A model generated the notes under the pieces. It was given only the letters and a program-made list of their open reading frames with translations. It had not been told where the DNA came from and made no database searches. The position numbers were made by a program, and so were the translations under genes. A stretch of 64,000 nt of DNA from Spongiibacter taiwanensis (GTDB lineage Bacteria; Pseudomonadota; Gammaproteobacteria; Pseudomonadales; Spongiibacteraceae). Below, one piece after another: positions 56,758-64,000 of the stretch (positions are counted from its first letter, which is position 1; each line of letters starts with the position of its first letter). Location: assembly GCF_023702635.1 (NCBI RefSeq), contig NZ_CP098455.1, positions 1,178,001-1,242,000 of the forward strand, in the 5' to 3' direction.

Positions 56758-57832
56758 GAGCAAACTCCAGACACTGGGCCGCGGCCACCGACGCTGCTTC
56801 CGGTTTGGCCAGACGGCGAGCGGCCTCGGCGCGACCGAGCAATTGACTGCGATCGCCACCCAGGTTGAGCAGGTAATCACTCAGCCAGGCCACGGTAAAT
56901 TGGGATTGATCGACAATATCGCCACCACCGCCTTCGGCAAACCAGGCGGCATTGGCCCGCTGGTGGTCGTCAATGGCGTGGGGCAAGGGCACCAGCACCG
57001 CCGGCACACCCGCAGCAGCAAGTTCGGCGACAGTCAGCGCTCCCGCGCGGCACAACACCACATCGGCCCAGGCGTAGGCGGCTGCCATATCGCCAATAAA
57101 AGCCTCAGCTTTGGCCTTCACTCCGGCCTTGGCGTAGGCCTCTTGCACCTGCTGCTCGTGGAGTTTGCCAGTCTGGTGCCACAACTCGGGACGTTGTGCT
57201 TCAGCAAGGCCTTGCCAGCAGCCGATGACCACATCATTAATCGGCTTGGCGCCCAGGCTACCGCCCAGCACCAGTACACGAAGCGCGCCATCACGCACCT
57301 GCCAACGCGCAGCAGGTGCGGGCAAGTCGGCAATCACCGTGCGTACCGGATTGCCCACATACAAGGCTTTGTTGCCACCAAGTGCAATGGGATAGCCGGT
57401 CATGCATACCCGGGCAATTTTGGCCAGCAGGCGATTGGTTGTACCGGCCACCGCATTTTGTTCCTGGATCAAGACCGGCACACCCAACAGTTTTGCCGCC
57501 AGGCCTCCTGGGCCAGACGCGTAGCCGCCCATGCCCAGTACACAGAAAGGCTTGAGACGGCGGATCAGGGCCATGCTCGACAACACTGCCGTCCCCGCCT
57601 TTGCCAACGCGAGCACGCGAAACAGGGGGTTTTTACCACGAACACCCGCCATATCGAGTTTGTGCAAGGGGTAGCCAGCCTCCGGCACCAGGCGCGCCTC
57701 AATTCCGGCATCAGTTCCAAGCCAATGCACGTCCACACCTTGGTCGGCCAGCTCTTTCGCCACCGCCAATGCGGGAAAAACGTGACCCCCGGTGCCACCC
57801 GCCATGATCAGAATTCGCCGTTCAGTGGCCAT
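56750..57832 (-). CDS. murG: UDP-GlcNAc:lipid I N-acetylglucosaminyltransferase MurG
   Basis: MurG converts lipid I to lipid II at the inner face of the membrane. The ATG at 57832 has a GGGGGAAG site and gives 360 residues. Marks are [53 protein letters not shown] and the donor site [17 protein letters not shown]. It overlaps ftsW by 11 nt. Confidence 0.96.
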   Translation of the reverse strand: MATERRILIMAGGTGGHVFPALAVAKELADQGVDVHWLGTDAGIEARLVPEAGYPLHKLDMAGVRGKNPLFRVLALAKAGTAVLSSMALIRRLKPFCVLGMGGYASGPGGLAAKLLGVPVLIQEQNAVAGTTNRLLAKIARVCMTGYPIALGGNKALYVGNPVRTVIADLPAPAARWQVRDGALRVLVLGGSLGAKPINDVVIGCWQGLAEAQRPELWHQTGKLHEQQVQEAYAKAGVKAKAEAFIGDMAAAYAWADVVLCRAGALTVAELAAAGVPAVLVPLPHAIDDHQRANAAWFAEGGGGDIVDQSQFTVAWLSDYLLNLGGDRSQLLGRAEAARRLAKPEAASVAAAQCLEFAHG

Positions 57833-58964
57833 ACTTCCCCCTGCATTCACGCTCAATGCGGGCGACAATTCCCATCATGGCAATACACACGATCAAACTA
57901 CTGCCGCCATAGCTGACAAAGGGTAATGTCAGCCCTTTTGTTGGTAGCAGACCGATATTCACCCCCATATTGATAAAGGCCTGGCCGCTGATCATCACCG
58001 CAATGCCGTAGGCCACATAGGCATGAAAAAGCTGGCCGATCATTTCGGCGTGGCGACCAATTTGCAGAATGCGGGCAATCAGCCCCACGAACAGGCCCAC
58101 CATCAGCATGCTGCCGAGAAAGCCAAATTCTTCTGCAAAAATGGCAAACACAAAATCGGTGTGGGCCTCCGGCAAATAGAACAGTTTTTGCACACTATTG
58201 CCGAGGCCAACCCCGGTCAGCTCGCCCCGACCAAAGGCGATCAGCGACTGGGTTAGCTGATAGCCGGAGTTAAATTGATCAGCCCAGGGATCCGTGAAAG
58301 CGGTTAAACGCTTCATCCGGTAGGGTTCGAAAATTACCATTGCCACTGCGCCGGCCGCACAACTCAAAATCACCAGCATAAATTGACCGAGTTTCACCCC
58401 GCCCAGAAAGATCATCACAAAGGCAGAGCCCGCCGTTACCACGGTTGCCCCAAAATCCGGCTCCAGCATCAGCAACAAAGTCACAGCAAACAGCACGGCC
58501 ATTGGCTTGATAAAGCCAGACCAGCGGTGCTGCACTTCGTCACGACGACGAACCAGATAGCCGGCGAGATAGAAAATCACAAATAACTTCACAAACTCTG
58601 AGGCCTGCAAGGTCAGTGGCCCTAGGGCCAACCAACGACGGCTGCCATTCACTTCGCGGCCAACACCGGGAATCAGCACCAAGGCCAACAGAACGAAGCC
58701 AATCAACAACCACAGCCAGCTGCTGCGCTCCCAGACTTCCACGGGAACCAGATACATCACCAGGCCAGCACCAATGGCGATACTGAAATGCAAGAAGTAG
58801 CGCTTGGCAAAGAAGAAGGCGTCCCCATAGCGACCCGCGGCATGCTCAACTGATGCCGAGACCATCGCCACAAACCCAACAAACAATAGCGCCACCAACA
58901 GCAGTTGCAGCACGCGATCCACACTGCGAATTTCCTGCAGCGAGTGAGCAGCAAGGTTATTCAT
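57822..58964 (-). CDS. ftsW: Septal peptidoglycan glycosyltransferase FtsW
   Basis: A 380-residue SEDS-family membrane polymerase acting with FtsI at the septum. It has about ten membrane segments, with RRWLALGPLTLQASEFVKL, the catalytic-aspartate region LLLMLEPDFGATVV, EAHTDFVFAIFAEEFGFLG and GLLPTKGLTLPFVSYGGSS. The ATG at 58964 overlaps the murD stop by 8 nt; a GTG two codons upstream is an alternative. Confidence 0.95.
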   Translation of the reverse strand: MNNLAAHSLQEIRSVDRVLQLLLVALLFVGFVAMVSASVEHAAGRYGDAFFFAKRYFLHFSIAIGAGLVMYLVPVEVWERSSWLWLLIGFVLLALVLIPGVGREVNGSRRWLALGPLTLQASEFVKLFVIFYLAGYLVRRRDEVQHRWSGFIKPMAVLFAVTLLLMLEPDFGATVVTAGSAFVMIFLGGVKLGQFMLVILSCAAGAVAMVIFEPYRMKRLTAFTDPWADQFNSGYQLTQSLIAFGRGELTGVGLGNSVQKLFYLPEAHTDFVFAIFAEEFGFLGSMLMVGLFVGLIARILQIGRHAEMIGQLFHAYVAYGIAVMISGQAFINMGVNIGLLPTKGLTLPFVSYGGSSLIVCIAMMGIVARIERECRGKYGH

Positions 58965-60315
58965 CGCCACCCTCCTCGCTGAGTTGCGTCACCGCCTCGA
59001 CAAACATGCGTCCGCGATGCTCGTAGCCATCGAACATGTCGAAGCTGGCACAGGCCGGAGACAGGAGCACTCGATCCCCTGGCGCACTGATCTTGGCCGC
59101 CATTCTGACCGCCTCAGCCATGGTGGCAGCATGAGCAGTCGTTACTCGACCGGCAATCGCCCGGTCGATATCGTCGGCGGCCTCACCAATCAACACCGCG
59201 CCGCGACCGTATTTCGCCAGCGTGGCGCCCAGGGCGCTAAAACTCGCTCCCTTACCCAGGCCGCCAGCGATCAAAACCACCTTGCCTTCGCCAGCCAATC
59301 CCTGAATAGCGGCTTCTGAGGCGCCCACATTGGTGCCTTTGGAATCGTTGTAGTACCCCACACCGGCGATGTCGGCCACAAATTCGCAGCGATGGGCCAG
59401 GCCGCGAAACCGGGTGAGGGTCGCCAGCATGGCCTCCAGTGGCAAGCCCGCCGCACTGCCCAACGCCAAAGCTGCCAGGGCATTGCTCAAGTTATGGCGA
59501 CCCGCAATTAACAATTGGTTAGTCGCCAGCAACGGCTTGCCGGCCAGGGCGATGTACTCTTGCCCGTCCTGCTCCAACAAGCCAAAACAACGGAAGTCTG
59601 AGCGGCCCAAACGATACTCCCAGCGCTCGACTTCGTCGGGCACCAGAGGAGAGCTCAAGGGTTCATCCCGATTGACCACCACTTTATGACAGCCGCGGAA
59701 AATACGGTGTTTTGCCTGGTGGTAGGCCACCATACTGCCGTGATGGTCGAGATGGTCTTCCGACACATTCAGCACCGTGGCCACCTCAGCACCGAGGTGA
59801 TCGCAACGCTCCAGCTGGAAGGAGGACAGCTCCATCACATACAGCGCAACACCCGGATCAAGCAGGTCGAGAGCCGGGGTGCCCAAATTGCCGCCAACGG
59901 CTACCGCCACGCTGGCGTCCTTGGCCATCTCGCCCACCAACGTCGTGACTGTGCTTTTGCCGTTAGAACCGGTGATCGCCACAATCGGCGCAGTGGCGTC
60001 CTTGCTGAAGTAGTGGATATCACCGGAGATCGTCACACCCGCCTCCCGAGCGGCGACAATCGCGGGCTCACTCAGGGGGATGCCAGGGCTCAGGACCAGC
60101 TCACTCACACTGGAAAACAAATCGGAATCAAAGGGCCCCAGATGCACCTGCACCTCGGGGAACGCTTTCTCAAAAGAGGATGCCCCCGGCGGCGACAGAC
60201 GATTATCCGCCATCGCGAAGGGCAGGCCGCAGCGCGCAAAATAACGGGCGATAGATAGCCCGGTCTGACCCAGACCGACTACCAAGCGCGCATTATCTGT
60301 TGCAATCAATGCCAC
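58957..60315 (-). CDS. murD: UDP-N-acetylmuramoyl-L-alanine--D-glutamate ligase MurD
   Basis: MurD adds D-Glu to UDP-MurNAc-L-Ala. The 452 residues show VVGLGQTGLSIARYFARCG, the ATP loop VAITGSNGKSTVTTL, VLNVSEDHLDHHGSMVAY, and GVGYYNDSKGTNVGASEAA. It lies 14 nt after mraY. Confidence 0.96.
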   Translation of the reverse strand: MALIATDNARLVVGLGQTGLSIARYFARCGLPFAMADNRLSPPGASSFEKAFPEVQVHLGPFDSDLFSSVSELVLSPGIPLSEPAIVAAREAGVTISGDIHYFSKDATAPIVAITGSNGKSTVTTLVGEMAKDASVAVAVGGNLGTPALDLLDPGVALYVMELSSFQLERCDHLGAEVATVLNVSEDHLDHHGSMVAYHQAKHRIFRGCHKVVVNRDEPLSSPLVPDEVERWEYRLGRSDFRCFGLLEQDGQEYIALAGKPLLATNQLLIAGRHNLSNALAALALGSAAGLPLEAMLATLTRFRGLAHRCEFVADIAGVGYYNDSKGTNVGASEAAIQGLAGEGKVVLIAGGLGKGASFSALGATLAKYGRGAVLIGEAADDIDRAIAGRVTTAHAATMAEAVRMAAKISAPGDRVLLSPACASFDMFDGYEHRGRMFVEAVTQLSEEGGDE

Positions 60316-60328
60316 GGACCTCTGTCTC

Positions 60329-61411
60329 CTAACGCAGTTTCAATGTTGCCAGCCCCAGCAGGACCAGCATCACCGTAATAATCCAGAATCGAACGATCAC
60401 CCGGGGCTCCGGCCAGCCCTTGAGCTCAAAGTGGTGATGTATGGGCGCCATCCGGAAGATGCGTCGGCCGGTTAACTTGAAGGACGCCACCTGCAAAATG
60501 ACCGATACCGTTTCCAGCACGAAAATACCGCCCATAATGAAAAAGACGATTTCATGCCGGGTAATCACCGCAATGGTTCCCAGGGTGGCACCCAAAGCGA
60601 GCGCGCCCACATCGCCCATGAAAACTTGCGCCGGGTAGGTGTTGAACCACAGAAAGCCCAAGCCCGCACCCGCCAGGGCGCCGCAGATAACAATCAATTC
60701 ACCGGCACCGGCCACATAGGCAATATGAAGATAATCGGCAAATTTGATATTGCCGCTCAGGTAAGCAATCAGGCCCAGGGCACTGCCCACCATGACTGTC
60801 GGCAGAATTGCCAAGCCATCCAGGCCATCCGTCAGGTTCACCGCATTGCTGGAACCAACAATCACAAAATACGTAACCACGATTGAAAAAATGCCCATCT
60901 CCAAACTGATGTTTTTGAAGAAGGGGATAAACAGCTGGGTATCCACTGGGCTGTCGGCAATGCAATACAGGAATATCGCCGCGCCCAAGCCGGCCACACT
61001 TTGCCAGAAGTACTTCCAGCGCGCGGGCAGCCCCCGAGAATTGCGCTGGATCACCTTGCGATAGTCATCTACCCAGCCCACCGCGCCAAAAATGGCGGTG
61101 ACAATCAGCACCGTCCACACATAGGCGTTGCGCAAATCCGCCCACAGCAGGGTGCTGGTAAAAATCGCAACCAATATCAGCGCACCGCCCATGGTCGGCG
61201 TACCGGACTTACTGAGGTGGGACTGAGGGCCGTCGTCACGCACCGCTTGGCCAATCTGATAGAAATTCAAACGGCGAATCATGTAAGGGCCGACCAGCAG
61301 CGAAATCGCCAATGCGGTAAGCACCCCAAGGATGCCGCGAAAGGTCAGGTACTGGAAAACCGCGAAACCGCTGATGTATTGGCTCAAATACTCGGCAAGC
61401 AAAAGCAACAT
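60329..61411 (-). CDS. mraY: Phospho-N-acetylmuramoyl-pentapeptide transferase MraY
   Basis: The ten-helix inner-membrane enzyme that makes lipid I from UDP-MurNAc-pentapeptide and undecaprenyl phosphate. The 360 residues contain [32 protein letters not shown], the aspartate-rich [27 protein letters not shown] and [14 protein letters not shown]. The ATG at 61411 is one base after the murF stop. Confidence 0.96.
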   Translation of the reverse strand: MLLLLAEYLSQYISGFAVFQYLTFRGILGVLTALAISLLVGPYMIRRLNFYQIGQAVRDDGPQSHLSKSGTPTMGGALILVAIFTSTLLWADLRNAYVWTVLIVTAIFGAVGWVDDYRKVIQRNSRGLPARWKYFWQSVAGLGAAIFLYCIADSPVDTQLFIPFFKNISLEMGIFSIVVTYFVIVGSSNAVNLTDGLDGLAILPTVMVGSALGLIAYLSGNIKFADYLHIAYVAGAGELIVICGALAGAGLGFLWFNTYPAQVFMGDVGALALGATLGTIAVITRHEIVFFIMGGIFVLETVSVILQVASFKLTGRRIFRMAPIHHHFELKGWPEPRVIVRFWIITVMLVLLGLATLKLR

Positions 61412-61412
61412 A

Positions 61413-62774
61413 TCAGCAGCCCTTCCCGTCAAGGTGCTGTGCCAGACGGCTCACCACCAATTCCATCCCTGCACTCCGGGACCCTTTAATCAACACAGCA
61501 TCTCCACCCTCAACAAATTGAACCAGCGCCGACGCCAGTGTTTCGCGGTCGGCAAATGCCTTGGCACTCGCGCCAAATTTTTCCGCCATCATCGGCGCCC
61601 ACTCACCGGTAACAAACAAGGCATCAATACCCTTGCTGGCGGCATATTGTGCGACCTCTCGATGACCGCGCTCGGCCTCATCGCCCAGCTCCGCCATTGC
61701 CCCCAACACCAGTATCCGCCGACCATCACACTCACTCAGCACATCAATCGCTGCGCGAACTGAACCTGGGTTAGCGTTGTAGCTGTCATCAATAATCTGA
61801 ATGCCGCCTACCTGACGGCGACTCAAGCGGCCATCCGAGGGACGAACCAAACCCAGCCCAGCGGAAATTTGAGCCAGCGAAGCACCCGCGGCTTGCGCTG
61901 CAGCGGCCGCCGCCAGTGCATTGGCAATCATGTGGCGGCCCGGCAACGCGAGGACAACGTCGGCGCTTCCAGCCGGGGTGACTAACCGGAACTCACTACC
62001 GCCGTTGGGGCTGAGCACAATATCCTCGGCCCAGACATCGGCAGTGGCGGGGTTAAATCCAAAGCGAACCTGCGCAGCGACGCCCGCCAGTTGTTGCCAG
62101 AGGGAGGAAAATTGATCATCGGCATTGATGATTGCCACCCCCTTTCCGCCCAGCGCCTGAAATATCTCGCCCTTGGTCTCAGCCACGCCCTGCAAGCTTC
62201 CAAAGCCTTGGATATGCGCCGCTTGCGCGTTTGTCAGCAGCGCAATGGTGGGCTCGGCAAACTCGCAGAGGTAGGCGATATCACCGCGCTTGGCCGCGCC
62301 CATTTCAATCACCGCAAACTGCTCTTGGGTCGACATCGACAACAAACTCAGAGGCACACCGACTTCATTATTCAAGTTGCCCTTGGTCGCAAAGGTATCG
62401 CCGCACTCGCGCAGAATGCTGGCCAACATTTCTTTGGTGCTGGTCTTACCGCTACTGCCGGTGATCGCCATTACCGGCCCGGCGAAGTGCCGTCGATGCT
62501 CCCGTGCAACCAGGCCAAGCGCCCGATAACTGTCGGCCACCACAACGCAAGGCAAACTATCCACCGGCGAATTCACCAGGGCCGCGCCGGCGCCACTGGC
62601 GGCCGCTTGGGCAACAAACGTGTTGCCATCGAAATGCTCGCCTTTCAGGGCAACAAACAGATCGCCGGTCTGCAATTTACGGGTATCGGTGCACACTGCA
62701 GATACCGACACATCAGCACCGACAAGTTGTCCACCCGTGATGGCCGCAATCTTAGAGAGTGTCAGCGCATTCAC
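61413..62774 (-). CDS. murF: UDP-MurNAc-tripeptide--D-Ala-D-Ala ligase MurF
   Basis: MurF adds the dipeptide made by Ddl to complete the pentapeptide. The 453 residues have an N-terminal UDP domain with [16 protein letters not shown], the ATP loop [15 protein letters not shown], and [20 protein letters not shown] in the central domain, with [18 protein letters not shown] further on. The start is a GTG overlapping the murE stop by 4 nt (GTGA). Confidence 0.95.
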   Translation of the reverse strand: MNALTLSKIAAITGGQLVGADVSVSAVCTDTRKLQTGDLFVALKGEHFDGNTFVAQAAASGAGAALVNSPVDSLPCVVVADSYRALGLVAREHRRHFAGPVMAITGSSGKTSTKEMLASILRECGDTFATKGNLNNEVGVPLSLLSMSTQEQFAVIEMGAAKRGDIAYLCEFAEPTIALLTNAQAAHIQGFGSLQGVAETKGEIFQALGGKGVAIINADDQFSSLWQQLAGVAAQVRFGFNPATADVWAEDIVLSPNGGSEFRLVTPAGSADVVLALPGRHMIANALAAAAAAQAAGASLAQISAGLGLVRPSDGRLSRRQVGGIQIIDDSYNANPGSVRAAIDVLSECDGRRILVLGAMAELGDEAERGHREVAQYAASKGIDALFVTGEWAPMMAEKFGASAKAFADRETLASALVQFVEGGDAVLIKGSRSAGMELVVSRLAQHLDGKGC

Positions 62775-64000
62775 GACTGGCCCTCCTGGGTCGCCAGGGC
62801 CTCTTGCAAGCAGGCCATATCGCTAAACGGGTAGCGGCGTCCTTCTACCTCTTGGTAACTCTCATGACCTTTACCGGCGACCAGCACAACATCACCCGGC
62901 GCGGCCTGGCGAACCGCCAGTTCAATGGCCTTGGCCCGATTGACTTCAATCCGATACTCCCCGCTAAGCCCCCGGCATATGTCGTCAATGATCGCCTGCG
63001 GCGCTTCGCTGCGTGGGTTATCGCTGGTCACAATGACCTCATCAGCCAACCTGCTGGCAACCTCTCCCATCAGAGCACGCTTACCGGTGTCCCGATCTCC
63101 GCCACAACCGAACACACAGTGCAGGGCGCCACTGGTGAGGGGCCGCAGCGTCGACAGGGCCTTTTCCAGGGCATCGGGTGTATGGGCGTAATCCACCACG
63201 AACAAGCGGTTATTTGCGCCGCGGAGGCATTCCATTCGCCCGGGGACCGGACTCAGATTCGGCACCGCATTCTCAAGATCACCCGGCGCCACTCCCATGC
63301 CCAGCAGCGCGGCGCAGGAGGCCACCAGATTCGCCAGATTGAAGCTACCCAGCAATTGGGACTGCAGCTGCACCTCGCCGAACTCACTTTTCAGTCGCGC
63401 CCGGCTGCCATTGATATCGCAGTGAATCTGATCCACAAATACGGCGGCCCTGGGGTCGCTAAGACTGTAATCCAGCACCCTCTTTGCCCGTGACTTGGCC
63501 AGCAAATTCCGACCGAAAAAGTCGTCTCGATTGATGACGGCCAACGCCAGCCCTGGCCAGTCAAACAGCTTGGCCTTTTCTGCGCCATAGGCTTCCATCG
63601 TGCCGTGGAAGTCCAGATGATCCTGACTCAGGTTGGTGAAAATCGCCGCGTCAAACTCCAGAGCAGCCACCCGAGACTGGGCGATGCCGTGGGAGGAAAC
63701 TTCCATTGCCGCCCAGCGGGCACCCCCATCAACCCAATCGCGCAGCAGCGATTGAATAACGACCGCGTTGGGAGTGGTATTGACACTGTCTGTGCGCATA
63801 TTGCCAATTCGGCCATTCCCCAGGGTGCCGATCAGCCCGCAGGGCTCAGCGAGCTGCTCAAGCAGTTGCGCAATGGTCCAGGCGCAGCTGGTCTTGCCGT
63901 TTGTGCCAGTCACACCGATCAAGCGCAGCGCCCGCGAGGGATGGCGATAAAAATTCCCGGCGATTTCGCTGAGTTTCAGATTAAGGTTTTCAACCTCGAC
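62771..64000 (-). CDS. murE: UDP-MurNAc-L-Ala-D-Glu--2,6-diaminopimelate ligase MurE (5' end outside window)
   Basis: The frame is open to the right edge, so roughly the first 80-90 residues are missing. Visible parts are the ATP loop GVTGTNGKTSCAWTIAQLL, VSSHGIAQSRV, FTNLSQDHLDFHGTMEAYG, DYAHTPDALEKAL and TSDNPRSEAPQAII. The DNPR motif is the known mark of enzymes adding meso-diaminopimelate rather than lysine. The stop overlaps the murF start by 4 nt. Confidence 0.95.
   Translation of the reverse strand, partial: VEVENLNLKLSEIAGNFYRHPSRALRLIGVTGTNGKTSCAWTIAQLLEQLAEPCGLIGTLGNGRIGNMRTDSVNTTPNAVVIQSLLRDWVDGGARWAAMEVSSHGIAQSRVAALEFDAAIFTNLSQDHLDFHGTMEAYGAEKAKLFDWPGLALAVINRDDFFGRNLLAKSRAKRVLDYSLSDPRAAVFVDQIHCDINGSRARLKSEFGEVQLQSQLLGSFNLANLVASCAALLGMGVAPGDLENAVPNLSPVPGRMECLRGANNRLFVVDYAHTPDALEKALSTLRPLTSGALHCVFGCGGDRDTGKRALMGEVASRLADEVIVTSDNPRSEAPQAIIDDICRGLSGEYRIEVNRAKAIELAVRQAAPGDVVLVAGKGHESYQEVEGRRYPFSDMACLQEALATQEGQS

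Overview
The window is chromosomal DNA of a Gram-negative bacterium, most probably a marine-type gammaproteobacterium. The division/cell-wall (dcw) cluster, the nadC / DUF1631 / ampD / ampE block and the pilA-pilBCD-coaE-yacG block are arranged as in Pseudomonas-like gammaproteobacteria. LpxC implies lipid A, and MurE carries the DNPR motif of meso-diaminopimelate-adding enzymes. A placement near Cellvibrionales/Spongiibacteraceae is only a guess from gene order. No tRNA, rRNA, CRISPR array, prophage or insertion sequence was recognised.

Positions 1-21 kb are mainly vitamin B12 genes. Two divergent cobalamin riboswitches, each behind a readable sigma-70-like promoter, control a TonB-dependent receptor cut by the left edge (minus strand) and a btuB-cobO-btuF-btuC-btuD-bluB run (plus strand). 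cobQ follows after a triplicated repeat that copies the 3' end of bluB. The cluster is then interrupted (10.2-16.4 kb) by four secreted or lipid-anchored proteins, including two phosphatases, and by repeat-rich DNA with a 31-unit heptamer array. It resumes with cobC, cobT, cobU and a divergent PduO-type adenosyltransferase. Uptake, adenosylation, lower-ligand synthesis and nucleotide-loop activation are encoded, but cbiB/cobD and cobS are not in the window.

Positions 20-26 kb carry a ROK sugar kinase, ampE, ampD, a DUF1631 protein and nadC. Positions 26.8-39.6 kb are a surface-glycan island whose central part is visibly AT-rich. A four-gene plus-strand operon (nucleotide-sugar dehydrogenase, 2-epimerase, Stf0-like sulfotransferase, pyruvyl transferase) converges on an eight-gene minus-strand operon: GT-C enzyme with a C-terminal helical tail, polyprenyl-phosphate glycosyltransferase, ABC flippase, CDP-glycerol glycerophosphotransferase, glycerol-3-phosphate cytidylyltransferase, GT2, GT25, Stealth phosphotransferase. 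The minus-strand operon begins just downstream of pilA on the same strand, so it may build a glycerol-phosphate-containing glycan and possibly modify the pilin.

Positions 39.7-45.1 kb hold pilA, with a sigma-54-type promoter and a terminator, and pilB-pilC-pilD-coaE-yacG. From 45.2 kb to the right edge all genes are on the minus strand: murE (cut), murF, mraY, murD, ftsW, murG, murC, ddl, ftsQ, ftsA, ftsZ, lpxC, secA, argJ and a mutT-type Nudix gene, many overlapping by a few bases as in a co-transcribed dcw operon.
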